From: Glycomyces arizonensis DSM 44726
GTDB lineage: Bacteria > Actinomycetota > Actinomycetes > Mycobacteriales > Micromonosporaceae
Reading direction: 5' to 3'
DNA: 64,000 nt
Assembly: GCF_000482705.1 (NCBI RefSeq)
Contig: NZ_AXWO01000001.1
Span: forward strand, 62,001-126,000
The notes beneath the pieces are model-generated. The model did not search any database and was not told the origin of the DNA. It saw only the letters and a program-made list of their open reading frames with translations. The position numbers and the translations under genes were made by a program. Shown in pieces: positions 17,059-25,054 of this stretch (position 1 is its first letter; each line of letters opens with the position of its first letter).

Positions 17059-17319
17059 CGCAGGCGCGTCGGGCGCCCTTGCCTCGCCGCGCTTGGGCGC
17101 GACAGGGGCGGCCGGTGGAGAGGGTGGCCCTCGCCGCCCTTGGCGTGCGACCGCCTGGTCCGCAGGCGTGTGGGGCGGCGGACACCCCGACCGAGACCGG
17201 CACCGCGGTCGAGGCCTGGTCCGCAGGCGCGTCGGACGGCTGTCAGGGGTCGGCCAAGCCGTCGATCACGGTGAAGGCCCGCAGGCGTGTGGGGCGGCCG
17301 CGGCCGCCCACACGCCTTT
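17059..17319. repeat. GCAGGCGYGTSGGRCGGC repeat family
   Basis: Near-identical units start at 17059, 17160, 17221 and 17279, plus one inverted copy at about 17303-17319. The second and third share the extended context CCTGGTCCGCAGGCG. Spacing is about 101, 61 and 58 bp. The unit is not seen elsewhere in this window by eye. Confidence 0.6.
17283..17317. terminator. large GC hairpin
   Basis: AGGCGTGTGGGG-CGGCCG pairs with CGGCCGCCCACACGCCT, a 17-bp stem with one bulged G and essentially no loop. It could end transcription from the RibD-like gene; it is made of the last direct copy and the inverted copy of the repeat family. Confidence 0.5.
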
Positions 17320-17540
17320 CGCGTTCGTCCGGCAGGCCCGTGCGGTGACCCTCGCGGCGGCCGCGGGCGTGCTCAGGAAGGCGCTTCTCTCCTCTCCGGG
17401 CGGCGGCCGCGTGGGAGCGGTACAGGTCAGGTTGTTCTTCAAGCCGTTAGTCAATCCTTTAGACGATGGGTGTTCACAAAAGTTCGATCTTGTGGAAGCA
17501 TCGACATTGCTCGATCACAACCCCCGAGAAGGAGACGACG

Positions 17541-20489
17541 ATGTCATCCCCGAGACCGAGAAGAAAACGCATACTCGCCTCGGCGAGCGCAGCGGGCCTC
17601 GCCTTGGCGGCCGCGGCGGCGCCGGCACTGGCCGAGCAGGCTCCGGCGGCCGCGCAGGAGACCGCCGACTCGGCCGTCGTCATCGGCATCGACCCCTCGT
17701 ACCAGCAGCCCGAGTTCGAGGGCTGGGGCACGAGCCTGGTCTGGATGGCCAACGCCACCGGCGGCTACCCCGACGAGATTCGCGAGCGACTGGTCGACAT
17801 GGTCTTCGGCGAGGAGGGCCTCAACCTCAACATCGCCCGCTACAACGTCGGCGGCGGCAACGCCCCGGACATCGACTCGTCCTATATGAAGGACGGCGCG
17901 GACATGCCGGGCTGGTGGGCCGCCCCCGAGGGCGTCACCCACGAGGACAAGGACTGGTGGGACCCCGAGAACCCCGACCACTGGAACTGGGACGCCGACG
18001 CGAACCAGCGCTGGTGGATCGACCAGATCAAGGACGACGTCACCCACTGGGAGGCGTTCAGCAACTCCCCGCCGTACTTCCAGACCGTCTCCGGCTACGT
18101 CTCCGGCGGCTTCGACGCGAGCGACGAGCAGATCCGCGCCGACACCGTCGACGAGTTCGCGATCTACATGACCGAGGTCATGGAGCACCTCGAAGACGCG
18201 CACGGCATCGAGTTCGACACCGTCAACCCGCTCAACGAGCCGAACACCGACTACTGGGGCACCACGCTCGGCCCCGACGGCGTCCAGCCGGTCGGCGGCC
18301 GCCAGGAGGGCGCGCACGCCGGTCCCGAGCTCCAGCAGCTCGTCATCCAGGCGCTGGCCGAGCAGCTCGAGGACGCCGACACCGACGCGGTCGTCTCGGC
18401 GATGGACGAGACGAACCCGGGCACGTTCACCGCGAACTGGAACGCCTACACCGACGAGTCCCGCGCGGTCGTGGAGCAGATGAACGTCCACACCTACGGC
18501 ACCGGGAACCGCACCAGCGTGCGCGACCTCGCCAAGGGCGGCGACAAGCCGCTGTGGATGAGCGAGGTCGGCGGCAGCTGGCACTCCCCCACCGACTACG
18601 AGACCATGGACGAGGGGCTCGGCATCGCCGACCGGATCACCGACGACCTGCGCGAGCTGGAGCCCTCCGCGTGGGTCTTCTGGCAGCCGATCGAGGACAC
18701 GATCCCGCAGCAGGAGGGCGGCGGCAACTGGGGCAGCATCCACATCCCGTTCGACTGCACGGCCGAGGACACCCTGGAGACCTGCCCGATCCAGACCAAC
18801 ACCAAGTACGACGCGGTCCGCAACTTCACGCACTACATCGAGCCCGGCGACCACATGGTCAAGGTGGACGACATCGACACCGTGGCGGCGGTCAAGGACT
18901 CCGAGGACGCGGCGGTCGTGGTGTACACCAACCACTCCGCCGACTCGCGCGCCGTGACGCTCGACCTGTCGAAGTTCGGCGGCGTCGACTCGGGCGCGAC
19001 CGTGACGCCGGTGGTCACCAGCGCCGACGGCGCCCTGGTCGAGGGCGAGCCGGTCCGCGCCGAGGGCACCTCGCCGACGCTGACCGTCCCGGGCGAGTCG
19101 GTGACGACGTTCCTGATCGACGGCGTCTCCGGCGTCGCCGAGGACGCCGCGCTGGCCCAGGACGGCCACGTCTACCGCATCGAGGGCGTGCAGAGCGGCA
19201 AGTCCCTCGCGCCGGACGCCGAGGGCGCCGGCACGGTCATCGCCACCACCGATCCTTCGAGCCTTGAGCAGCTGTGGGAGGTGGAGCAGCTGACCGAGGG
19301 CCACGGCAACCGCGAGCACTTCGCGGTGGTCAACGTGGACACCGGGCAGCGGCTGGCGGTGCGCGAGGACGACAGTCTCGTGCTCGAAGACGCCGGAGGC
19401 GACCCCGACGCGGGCGCGCGGTGGATGATGTCCACGACCGGCGACGGGACGTGGACGTTCGTGAACGTCGGCACCGGCAGGCTCATCGACGTGGGCGGCC
19501 AGGCGACCGAGGACGGCTCCCCGGTGGCGACGTACACGCCGACCTCGGGCGCGAACCAGCGCTGGGCGGTGATCGACGAGACCGTGCAGGACCTTCTGGA
19601 CGTCGAGGCGTACACCGTGCCGGGCCTGGCGCCCGAGCTGCCCGAGACGGTCACGCCGGTCTATCGCGACGGGCCGCGGGGCGAGCTGGCCGTGACGTGG
19701 AAGCACACGGGCCACGGCAAGTGGAAGAGGCCGGGAACGGTCGAGGTCAAGGGCACGGCGTACGACGTGCTCGGCGACAAGCACAAGGTGACCGCCGTGG
19801 TCACCGTGGACACCTTCAGTTCGACCGAGCCCGCGAGCGCGAAGACCTATGTGGGCGGTGAGCCGGACCTGCCGGAGGCCGTGACGGCGATCGGCGACCA
19901 CGGCGGCCGCGTCGCCATGCCGGTGACGTGGGAGGAGGCGCCGGAGGGCGCCTTCGACGAGCTCGGCACGGTGACGCTGTCGGGCACGGCGCACGTGGTC
20001 GACGGCAGCACCGTCCCGGCGGTGGTCGAGGTCGAGGTGACCGAGCCGGTCGAGGTCAACGCGGCGATGGACGACGGCGTCACCACGGCGGCGACGTTCA
20101 CCGAGGACGGCTACTCGACCGAGCGGCTGCGCAACGGGAACCTGAGCGACAAGGCGTGGTCGAACTGGGTGTCCGGCGACAAGCGCACCGAGGACGCGAT
20201 CACGTTCACGCTCCCGGCCGAGCGGGACGTGACGCGCGTGGTCGCCTACTTCTACAGCGACGGCGGCCGGGCGAGCTACGCCGACACGATGCAGGTCCAG
20301 TACCTGGCCGAGGACGGCACCTGGGTGGACGCCGGGGAGCCGGTGGCGGTCGGCACCGACCCCTCGCCGGTCGTGGACGTCGCCGTCGACGCCCGCACCT
20401 CGGCGGTGCGCGTCCAGATGTCGGTCGGCGAGGTCGGCTGGATCACGATGAGCGAGATCGAGGTCTACGCCAAGGCCCCGAGCGCCTGA
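17541..20489 (+). CDS. secreted GH30-type glycoside hydrolase with ricin-like and Ig-like modules
   Basis: A 982-residue secreted enzyme. The signal peptide (about 1-31) ends at ALAEQA. The TIM-barrel catalytic domain (about 45-410) has the GWGTSLVWMAN start of the GH30_5-like endo-beta-1,6-galactanase group; the acid/base is Glu233 in LNEPN and the nucleophile Glu342 in MSEVGGSW. A beta-sandwich typical of GH30 follows, then a ricin-type beta-trefoil (about 535-690, repeated QxW-like positions), two bacterial Ig-like segments and a C-terminal F5/8-type carbohydrate-binding sandwich. The likely substrate is arabinogalactan side chains; GH30 xylanase or glucanase activity is the alternative. 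A GAAGGAG site supports the ATG at 17541. Confidence 0.82.
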   Translation: MSSPRPRRKRILASASAAGLALAAAAAPALAEQAPAAAQETADSAVVIGIDPSYQQPEFEGWGTSLVWMANATGGYPDEIRERLVDMVFGEEGLNLNIARYNVGGGNAPDIDSSYMKDGADMPGWWAAPEGVTHEDKDWWDPENPDHWNWDADANQRWWIDQIKDDVTHWEAFSNSPPYFQTVSGYVSGGFDASDEQIRADTVDEFAIYMTEVMEHLEDAHGIEFDTVNPLNEPNTDYWGTTLGPDGVQPVGGRQEGAHAGPELQQLVIQALAEQLEDADTDAVVSAMDETNPGTFTANWNAYTDESRAVVEQMNVHTYGTGNRTSVRDLAKGGDKPLWMSEVGGSWHSPTDYETMDEGLGIADRITDDLRELEPSAWVFWQPIEDTIPQQEGGGNWGSIHIPFDCTAEDTLETCPIQTNTKYDAVRNFTHYIEPGDHMVKVDDIDTVAAVKDSEDAAVVVYTNHSADSRAVTLDLSKFGGVDSGATVTPVVTSADGALVEGEPVRAEGTSPTLTVPGESVTTFLIDGVSGVAEDAALAQDGHVYRIEGVQSGKSLAPDAEGAGTVIATTDPSSLEQLWEVEQLTEGHGNREHFAVVNVDTGQRLAVREDDSLVLEDAGGDPDAGARWMMSTTGDGTWTFVNVGTGRLIDVGGQATEDGSPVATYTPTSGANQRWAVIDETVQDLLDVEAYTVPGLAPELPETVTPVYRDGPRGELAVTWKHTGHGKWKRPGTVEVKGTAYDVLGDKHKVTAVVTVDTFSSTEPASAKTYVGGEPDLPEAVTAIGDHGGRVAMPVTWEEAPEGAFDELGTVTLSGTAHVVDGSTVPAVVEVEVTEPVEVNAAMDDGVTTAATFTEDGYSTERLRNGNLSDKAWSNWVSGDKRTEDAITFTLPAERDVTRVVAYFYSDGGRASYADTMQVQYLAEDGTWVDAGEPVAVGTDPSPVVDVAVDARTSAVRVQMSVGEVGWITMSEIEVYAKAPSA

Positions 20490-20500
20490 CGAGGGAACGA

Positions 20501-20539
20501 GGCCCGGCCCGCCGCTCATGTCGAGCGGCGGGCCGGGCC
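20501..20539. terminator. bidirectional hairpin terminator
   Basis: A perfect 17-bp inverted repeat (GGCCCGGCCCGCCGCTC) around a 5-nt loop, midway between the convergent GH30 and SDR genes. It should end both transcripts. Confidence 0.85.
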
Positions 20540-20551
20540 CCGCGCTCGCTC

Positions 20552-21325
20552 TCAGGCCTGGGCGGTCGGCATGATGACGAGCCGCGGGAGGTTCACGCGC
20601 GGCGGCTGGGCCGCGAGGAACGCGACGGACTCGGCCACATCGGACGACTCGAGCACCTCGATGGACGCGATGGCGCCCTCGATCCACTCGTTGGCCCCCG
20701 GGTCGGTGACGTGGTCCTTGATCTCCGTCATGGTCATCCCCGGCTCGACCACCGAGACGCGGACGCCCTTGGAGCCGAGGTCGGCGCGCAGGTTCTTCGA
20801 CAGGTGCGACACGAACGCCTTGGTGCCGCCGTAGACGCCGAACGACGGGAAGACCTCCGTCCCGCCGATCGAGGAGGTGTTGACCAGGTCGGCGACGCCG
20901 CGCTCGGCCGCGGCGGCGACGAGCTGCGGGGTGAAGGCGCCGATGACGTTCATCAGGCCGGTGACGTTGAGGTCGACCATCCGCTGCCACTGGTCGACGC
21001 GGCGCTCGGTGATCGGCGCGGGCAGCATGACGCCGGCGTTGTTGAACAGCAGGTCGGCGGCACCGAACTCGGCGGCGACGCGCTCGGCCGCGGCCTCGAC
21101 CGCCGCCGCGTCGGTGACGTCGACGGGCACGGCGAGCGCGGTGCCGCCGACCTTGGCGATGCGCTCGACGAGCTCGTCGAGGCGGTCGGCGCGGCGCGCG
21201 AGCACGGCGACCTTGGCGCCGCGGGCGGCCAGGAGTTCGGCGGTGGCCTCGCCGATCCCGCTGGAGGCCCCTGTGACGACGGCGGTGCGGCCTTCGAGCG
21301 TCGCGGTGATGGTGTCGGAGGACAT
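20552..21325 (-). CDS. short-chain dehydrogenase/reductase
   Basis: A 257-residue classical SDR: TGASSGIG cofactor loop at about 17-24, ARRADR after strand 2 (NADP preference), NNAGVM, catalytic Ser in NTSSIGG and YGGTK (Tyr-x3-Lys). The protein resembles the YdfG/serine-dehydrogenase-like SDRs often found divergent from an XRE-MmyB regulator, as here. The start MSSDTITATLEGR at 21325 has GGGAAACACC upstream; the longer frame enters the regulatory region. The substrate is unknown. Confidence 0.87.
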   Translation of the reverse strand: MSSDTITATLEGRTAVVTGASSGIGEATAELLAARGAKVAVLARRADRLDELVERIAKVGGTALAVPVDVTDAAAVEAAAERVAAEFGAADLLFNNAGVMLPAPITERRVDQWQRMVDLNVTGLMNVIGAFTPQLVAAAAERGVADLVNTSSIGGTEVFPSFGVYGGTKAFVSHLSKNLRADLGSKGVRVSVVEPGMTMTEIKDHVTDPGANEWIEGAIASIEVLESSDVAESVAFLAAQPPRVNLPRLVIMPTAQA

Positions 21326-21397
21326 GGTGTTTCCCTTCGGTTTCGGGTGACTGCATCGATCAAAGCACCGATGAGCGGCCGAAACCGCCGCTAAAAA

Positions 21398-21427
21398 GGC
21401 CCTGCGCCGACTGGTACTGCCAGGGCC
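21398..21427. promoter_or_regulatory. inverted repeat in the SDR/XRE divergent region
   Basis: Arms GGCCCTG and CAGGGCC separated by 16 bp, lying between the divergent SDR and XRE genes. It is a candidate operator for the XRE regulator, and a short hairpin is the alternative reading. Confidence 0.35.
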
Positions 21428-21472
21428 ACCCAGGGCGCGGCGGCCTTCGCGGGGTGCGGTCACAATTGGGGC

Positions 21473-22336
21473 ATGGACCGAGGTTCCGAGATCGCCGATT
21501 TCCTGCGCACGAGGCGCGCCCGCGTGACGCCCGACCAGGCGGGACTGCCCGACGACCGCCGCGTCCGGCGCGTGCCGGGCCTGCGCCGCGACGAGGTGGC
21601 GCGGCTGGCCAACGTGAGCACCGAGTACTACACGCGGCTCGAACAGGGCCGGGGCGGCAACCCTTCACCCGAGGTGCTCGACGCGTTGGCTTCGGCGCTG
21701 CGGCTCGACGATTCCGAGCGCGCGCACCTGGTGGACCTGTGCGGGCGCAAGGCGGCCAGGCGCTCGCGGCCCGTCGCGCAGCGGGTGCGCCAGGGGCTGC
21801 TGCTGACCCTCCAGAGCCTCGAGAGCGTTCCGGCCTTCGTCATCGGGCACCGCATGGACGTGCTGGCCGTCAACCGCCTGGGCCGCGAGGTGATCGCCGA
21901 TTTCGACGCCATGCCCGCCGCCGAGCGCAACATCGCCCGCTTCACGCTGCTGAACCCCGCGGCGCGCGAACGGATCGCGGACTGGGAGCAGGCCGGGGCC
22001 GACACCGTCGCGGTGCTGCGGTTCCAGGCCGGGCGTCACCCCGGCGACCGGCAGCTGGCCGACCTGGTCGGGGAGCTGACCGTCCGCTGCCCCGAATTCA
22101 GTGGCTGGTGGAACGACCACCACGTGCTGCGCCGCACGCACGGCGTCAAGCGCTACCGGCACCCGGTCGTGGGCGACATGGAGTTCAACTACGAGTCGTT
22201 CGAGGTGCCGGGCGACCCCGAGCAGGCCCTGTGCGTCTACAACGTCGAGCCCGGCTCGGCCAGCGCCGAGGCGCTGCGGCTGCTCGGCAGCTGGACGAGC
22301 CCGCGTGCCGAGGTCGCTCCGGAGCCGCGCGCATAG
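21473..22336 (+). CDS. XRE family regulator with MmyB-like ligand domain
   Basis: A 287-residue regulator. The N-terminal XRE helix-turn-helix has the diagnostic VPGLRRDEVARLANVSTEYYTRLEQGRG (about 34-61). The MmyB-like C-terminal domain, which adopts a PAS-like fold that binds fatty-acid-like ligands, covers about 105-280 (VLAVNRLGREVIADF and the WWNDHHV motif). It is divergent from an SDR, a very common actinomycete pair, so it likely controls that gene. A CACAAT at 21461-21466 places the +1 on the ATG, so the transcript is probably leaderless. Confidence 0.9.
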   Translation: MDRGSEIADFLRTRRARVTPDQAGLPDDRRVRRVPGLRRDEVARLANVSTEYYTRLEQGRGGNPSPEVLDALASALRLDDSERAHLVDLCGRKAARRSRPVAQRVRQGLLLTLQSLESVPAFVIGHRMDVLAVNRLGREVIADFDAMPAAERNIARFTLLNPAARERIADWEQAGADTVAVLRFQAGRHPGDRQLADLVGELTVRCPEFSGWWNDHHVLRRTHGVKRYRHPVVGDMEFNYESFEVPGDPEQALCVYNVEPGSASAEALRLLGSWTSPRAEVAPEPRA

Positions 22337-22369
22337 GAGTCGTCGGTGCCGCGCGGTACCTTGGCGGCC

Positions 22370-23026
22370 ATGACCGAGCGATACACGGTACGGCAGTTCA
22401 GCGAGTCCGAGGGGGCCGACGACTGGCGGGTCCTCGGCGACGGCGCGTGCGCCTATTTCAGGACCGGGTCGATCGCGGCGGGGGCGCGGCTGCTGGACGC
22501 GATCGCGGCGCTCGACGGCACGGGGCCGCGGCGCCCAGACGTCGACGTGCGGTCCGACGGCGTGACCGTCCGGATCATCACGATGACCGACGACTACTAC
22601 GGTCTGACGAAAGAGGACCTGGAGCTCGCGCGGCGGATCTCGGCGGCGGCGCGCGGGCTCGGCTTCGCCGCCGATCCGTCGGCGGTGCAGACGATCCAGG
22701 TCTCGATCGACGCGCTCGTCCACGCCGACGTCGTCCCGTTCTGGCGCGCCGTCCTCGGGTATGAGCAGCGCGGGCCGGACGACCTGGTCGACCGGTACGG
22801 GCGCGGTTCGCCGTTCTGGTTCCAGCAGATGGACGAGCCGCGCCCGCAGCGCAGCCGGACGCACGTAGACGTGTGGGTGCCGCACGATCAGGCCGAGGCG
22901 CGCATCGCGGCGGCGATCGCCGCGGGCGGGCGCCTGGTGACCGACGCGCACGCGCCCGAGTGGTGGGTCCTGGCCGATCCGGAGGGCAACGAGGTCTGCG
23001 TCGCCACGACGCTGAGCCGCGGCTGA
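22370..23026 (+). CDS. fusion of pterin-carbinolamine-dehydratase-like domain and VOC/glyoxalase domain
   Basis: A 218-residue two-domain protein. Residues about 5-100 follow the pterin-4a-carbinolamine dehydratase (PCD) pattern (DWRVLGDGACAYFRTGSIAAG, then RPDVDVRSDGVTVRIITM, then YGLTKEDLELARRIS), but the paired catalytic His of active PCD are replaced (RRPDVD). Residues about 105-218 form a VOC fold of the glyoxalase-6 type (VPFWRAVLGYEQR, RTHVDVWVPHDQAEARI, VLADPEGNEVCV). The first domain may bind a pterin-like ligand without catalysis. The TACCTT box at 22357-22362 puts +1 next to the ATG. Confidence 0.8.
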   Translation: MTERYTVRQFSESEGADDWRVLGDGACAYFRTGSIAAGARLLDAIAALDGTGPRRPDVDVRSDGVTVRIITMTDDYYGLTKEDLELARRISAAARGLGFAADPSAVQTIQVSIDALVHADVVPFWRAVLGYEQRGPDDLVDRYGRGSPFWFQQMDEPRPQRSRTHVDVWVPHDQAEARIAAAIAAGGRLVTDAHAPEWWVLADPEGNEVCVATTLSRG

Positions 23027-23039
23027 GCGGGCCCGCGCC

Positions 23040-23939
23040 TCAGGCGTGTTCGGCTATGGCGGCCTTGATGACGCGGTGGTGGGCCTCGGCCTCGGCGGTG
23101 CCGTCGTCGAGGCCGGTCAGGACGAGCATGGCCTTCCAGACCGCCCAGCCCCGGGCCCTGGCCCAGGTGGCGTCGTCGGCGTCCACGCCGCGGCGGAAGG
23201 CCTCGCGGCCGGCGCCTTCGAACGTCGTCCAGGCGATCACGAGGTCGCAGGAGGGGTCGCCGACGCCGCTGGTGCCGAAGTCGATGACCGCCGCCAGTTC
23301 GCCGCCTTTGACAAGGAGGTTGCCGTGGGCGATGTCGCCGTGGAACCAGACCGGCGGCCCCTGCCGGGCGGCGCCGAGGGCGGCCTCCCAGACCGAGCGG
23401 GCCCCATCGGTGTCGATCCGGCCCTCCAGCGCCTTCAGGTCCCGTCGGACCTCGTGGTCGTAGTGGCGCAGCGGGGTGCCGCGGTAGAAGCTGTGCTCGC
23501 CGCCCGCGGGGCCGCCGGTCGGGTCGATGCGCTGCAGGGCGGTCACGAACGCGGCCACCTGCGCGGCGAACGCGGGCAGGTCGCCGATGCGGTCGGCGCG
23601 GGCGGTCTCGCCGTCGATCCAGCGGCGGACCGCCCACGGATGCGGGTATTCGGCGGTGGGCTCGCCGATGCCGAGCGGCACGGGGATCGCGACGGGCAGG
23701 TGCGGGGCGAGGACCGGCAGCCACCGGTGCTCCTTCTCGACGGCGAGCGCGTAGGCCGCGGCCGTGGGCAGCCGCACCGTCATGTCCTCGCCGAGGCGGT
23801 AGGTGCGGTTGTCCCAGCCGTCGATCGCGACCGGCCGCACCGGCAGGTCGGCCCACTGCGGGAACTGGGCGGCGATCAGCCGCTCGACCAGGGCCGCGTC
23901 GATCCCGGCCCGGCCGTCGGCGTGCCGTGCGTCGTCCAT
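23040..23939 (-). CDS. aminoglycoside phosphotransferase family kinase
   Basis: A 299-residue APH/choline-kinase-fold protein. The catalytic loop is WFHGDIAHGNLLV (about 196-208, Asp in HGD) and the metal-binding segment VIDFGTSGVGDPSCDL (about 217-232). The N-lobe starts with DGWDNRTYRLGEDMTVRLP. Many such actinomycete proteins phosphorylate small molecules or antibiotics (macrolides, aminoglycosides), but the sequence does not show which. It stands alone on the minus strand, converging with the VOC fusion gene. Confidence 0.85.
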   Translation of the reverse strand: MDDARHADGRAGIDAALVERLIAAQFPQWADLPVRPVAIDGWDNRTYRLGEDMTVRLPTAAAYALAVEKEHRWLPVLAPHLPVAIPVPLGIGEPTAEYPHPWAVRRWIDGETARADRIGDLPAFAAQVAAFVTALQRIDPTGGPAGGEHSFYRGTPLRHYDHEVRRDLKALEGRIDTDGARSVWEAALGAARQGPPVWFHGDIAHGNLLVKGGELAAVIDFGTSGVGDPSCDLVIAWTTFEGAGREAFRRGVDADDATWARARGWAVWKAMLVLTGLDDGTAEAEAHHRVIKAAIAEHA

Positions 23940-23983
23940 CGGGACAGTCTGGCGGCGGCGGTGCCGCGCGGCAAGGGGTTTTG

Positions 23984-24949
23984 TCAGGCGTCGACCGTGT
24001 TCTCCTGCATGGTCAGGACGGTCTTGCCGCGCGAGTTGCCCGCCCGCGAGCGCTCCAGCGCGGCGGGGGCCCTCTCCAGCGGCGCCTTGAAGTCGATGCG
24101 GACCTTCAGCTCGCCGCCCGCCACCGCTTCGGCGAGGGCGGCGAGGGTCTCGGGGGTCGCCTTGGCGTACAGGTTGGCGCCGTGCAGGCCGCGCTCGGCG
24201 ATCGCGTCGACGTCGACGGCGCCGTTGGCGCTGACGATGGTGCCGCCGGGCCTGAGCACGTCGGCGACGCGGCCGGTGTCGGCGGGGCCGGAGACGAGGT
24301 CGACGACCGCGTCGATCCCGTCGGGGTGAGCGGCGAGCACCTGGTCGACGGTCGGGGCCTCGGTGAAGTCGACGATCTCGGTGGCGCCGATCTCGCGGAG
24401 GTAGGCGGCGGTGGCCGGGTCGGTGGTGGCGATGACGTCCGCGCCCTTGGCGGCGGCCACCTGCACGGCCGCCTGGCCGACGCCGCCGGAGGCGCCGTTG
24501 ACGAGGACGATCTGCCCGGCGGCGACCTCGGTGGCGGCGACGAAGTCGTGGGCTCCGGCGCCCGCGGTGGGCAGCGCGGCGGCGAGGTCGAACGGGAGCG
24601 TCGTCGGCAGGAGCGCGAGCTTGCCTTCGGCGGGGGCGAGGGCGAACTCGGCATAGGAGCCGCGGCCGCGCTCGACGTCCATGAACTGGCCGAAGACGCG
24701 GTCGCCCGCCGCCAGGCCGGTGACGCCGGGGCCGACCCTCTCGACGACTCCGGCGCCGTCCGAGCCGAGGACCAGCGGGAAGGCGTGCTCGACGACGCCC
24801 CGCAGCGCGCCGTCGACGACCTTCCAGTCGAACGGGTTGACCCCGGCGGCCTCGAGGCGGACGAGGACCTCGCCCGGCCCCGGTTCGGCGACGGGCAGCT
24901 CGGCCAGTTCGGGTTCGGTGTCGAAGTCGGTGGCTATGACGGCGCGCAC
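23984..24949 (-). CDS. NADP-dependent oxidoreductase (quinone reductase-like MDR)
   Basis: A 321-residue zinc-free medium-chain dehydrogenase/reductase. The N-terminal AGVNPFDWKVVDGALRG and LGSDGAGVVERVGPGV are typical of NADP-dependent quinone oxidoreductase-like proteins, and the cofactor loop NGASGGVGQAAVQVA lies at about 150-164. No zinc-binding Cys cluster is present. It would reduce quinones or enones; the substrate is unknown. It ends 45 nt before the start of the kinase gene and may be co-transcribed with it. Confidence 0.87.
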   Translation of the reverse strand: MRAVIATDFDTEPELAELPVAEPGPGEVLVRLEAAGVNPFDWKVVDGALRGVVEHAFPLVLGSDGAGVVERVGPGVTGLAAGDRVFGQFMDVERGRGSYAEFALAPAEGKLALLPTTLPFDLAAALPTAGAGAHDFVAATEVAAGQIVLVNGASGGVGQAAVQVAAAKGADVIATTDPATAAYLREIGATEIVDFTEAPTVDQVLAAHPDGIDAVVDLVSGPADTGRVADVLRPGGTIVSANGAVDVDAIAERGLHGANLYAKATPETLAALAEAVAGGELKVRIDFKAPLERAPAALERSRAGNSRGKTVLTMQENTVDA

Positions 24950-25054
24950 GTCGTGCTCCTTCGGTCGCGGTTCGGCGGGCGGTGCGATTGTCTCGCGGTT
25001 CCGCCCCGGCGGTGCCGGGTTCCCCGGTTCGGACGGTACCCGCGGGGGCGGCGG

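Larger units (their letters stand above)
17041..17540. other. 500-bp repeat-rich intergenic stretch upstream of the GH30 gene
   Basis: No gene is visible. The left 280 bp holds the GCAGGCG repeat family and ends in a large hairpin. The right 150 bp is less GC-rich and should carry the promoter and 5' leader of the GH30 gene, including a small inverted repeat CACAA-N10-TTGTG (about 17474-17493) and the GAAGGAG ribosome-binding site. Confidence 0.5.

Noticed and set aside
17544..21356. 1,270-codon open frame antisense to the GH30 and across the SDR gene
   Set aside because: High-GC DNA keeps antisense frames open; composition is Arg/Val/Gly-rich and lacks any fold signature, while the opposite strand has clear GH30 motifs.
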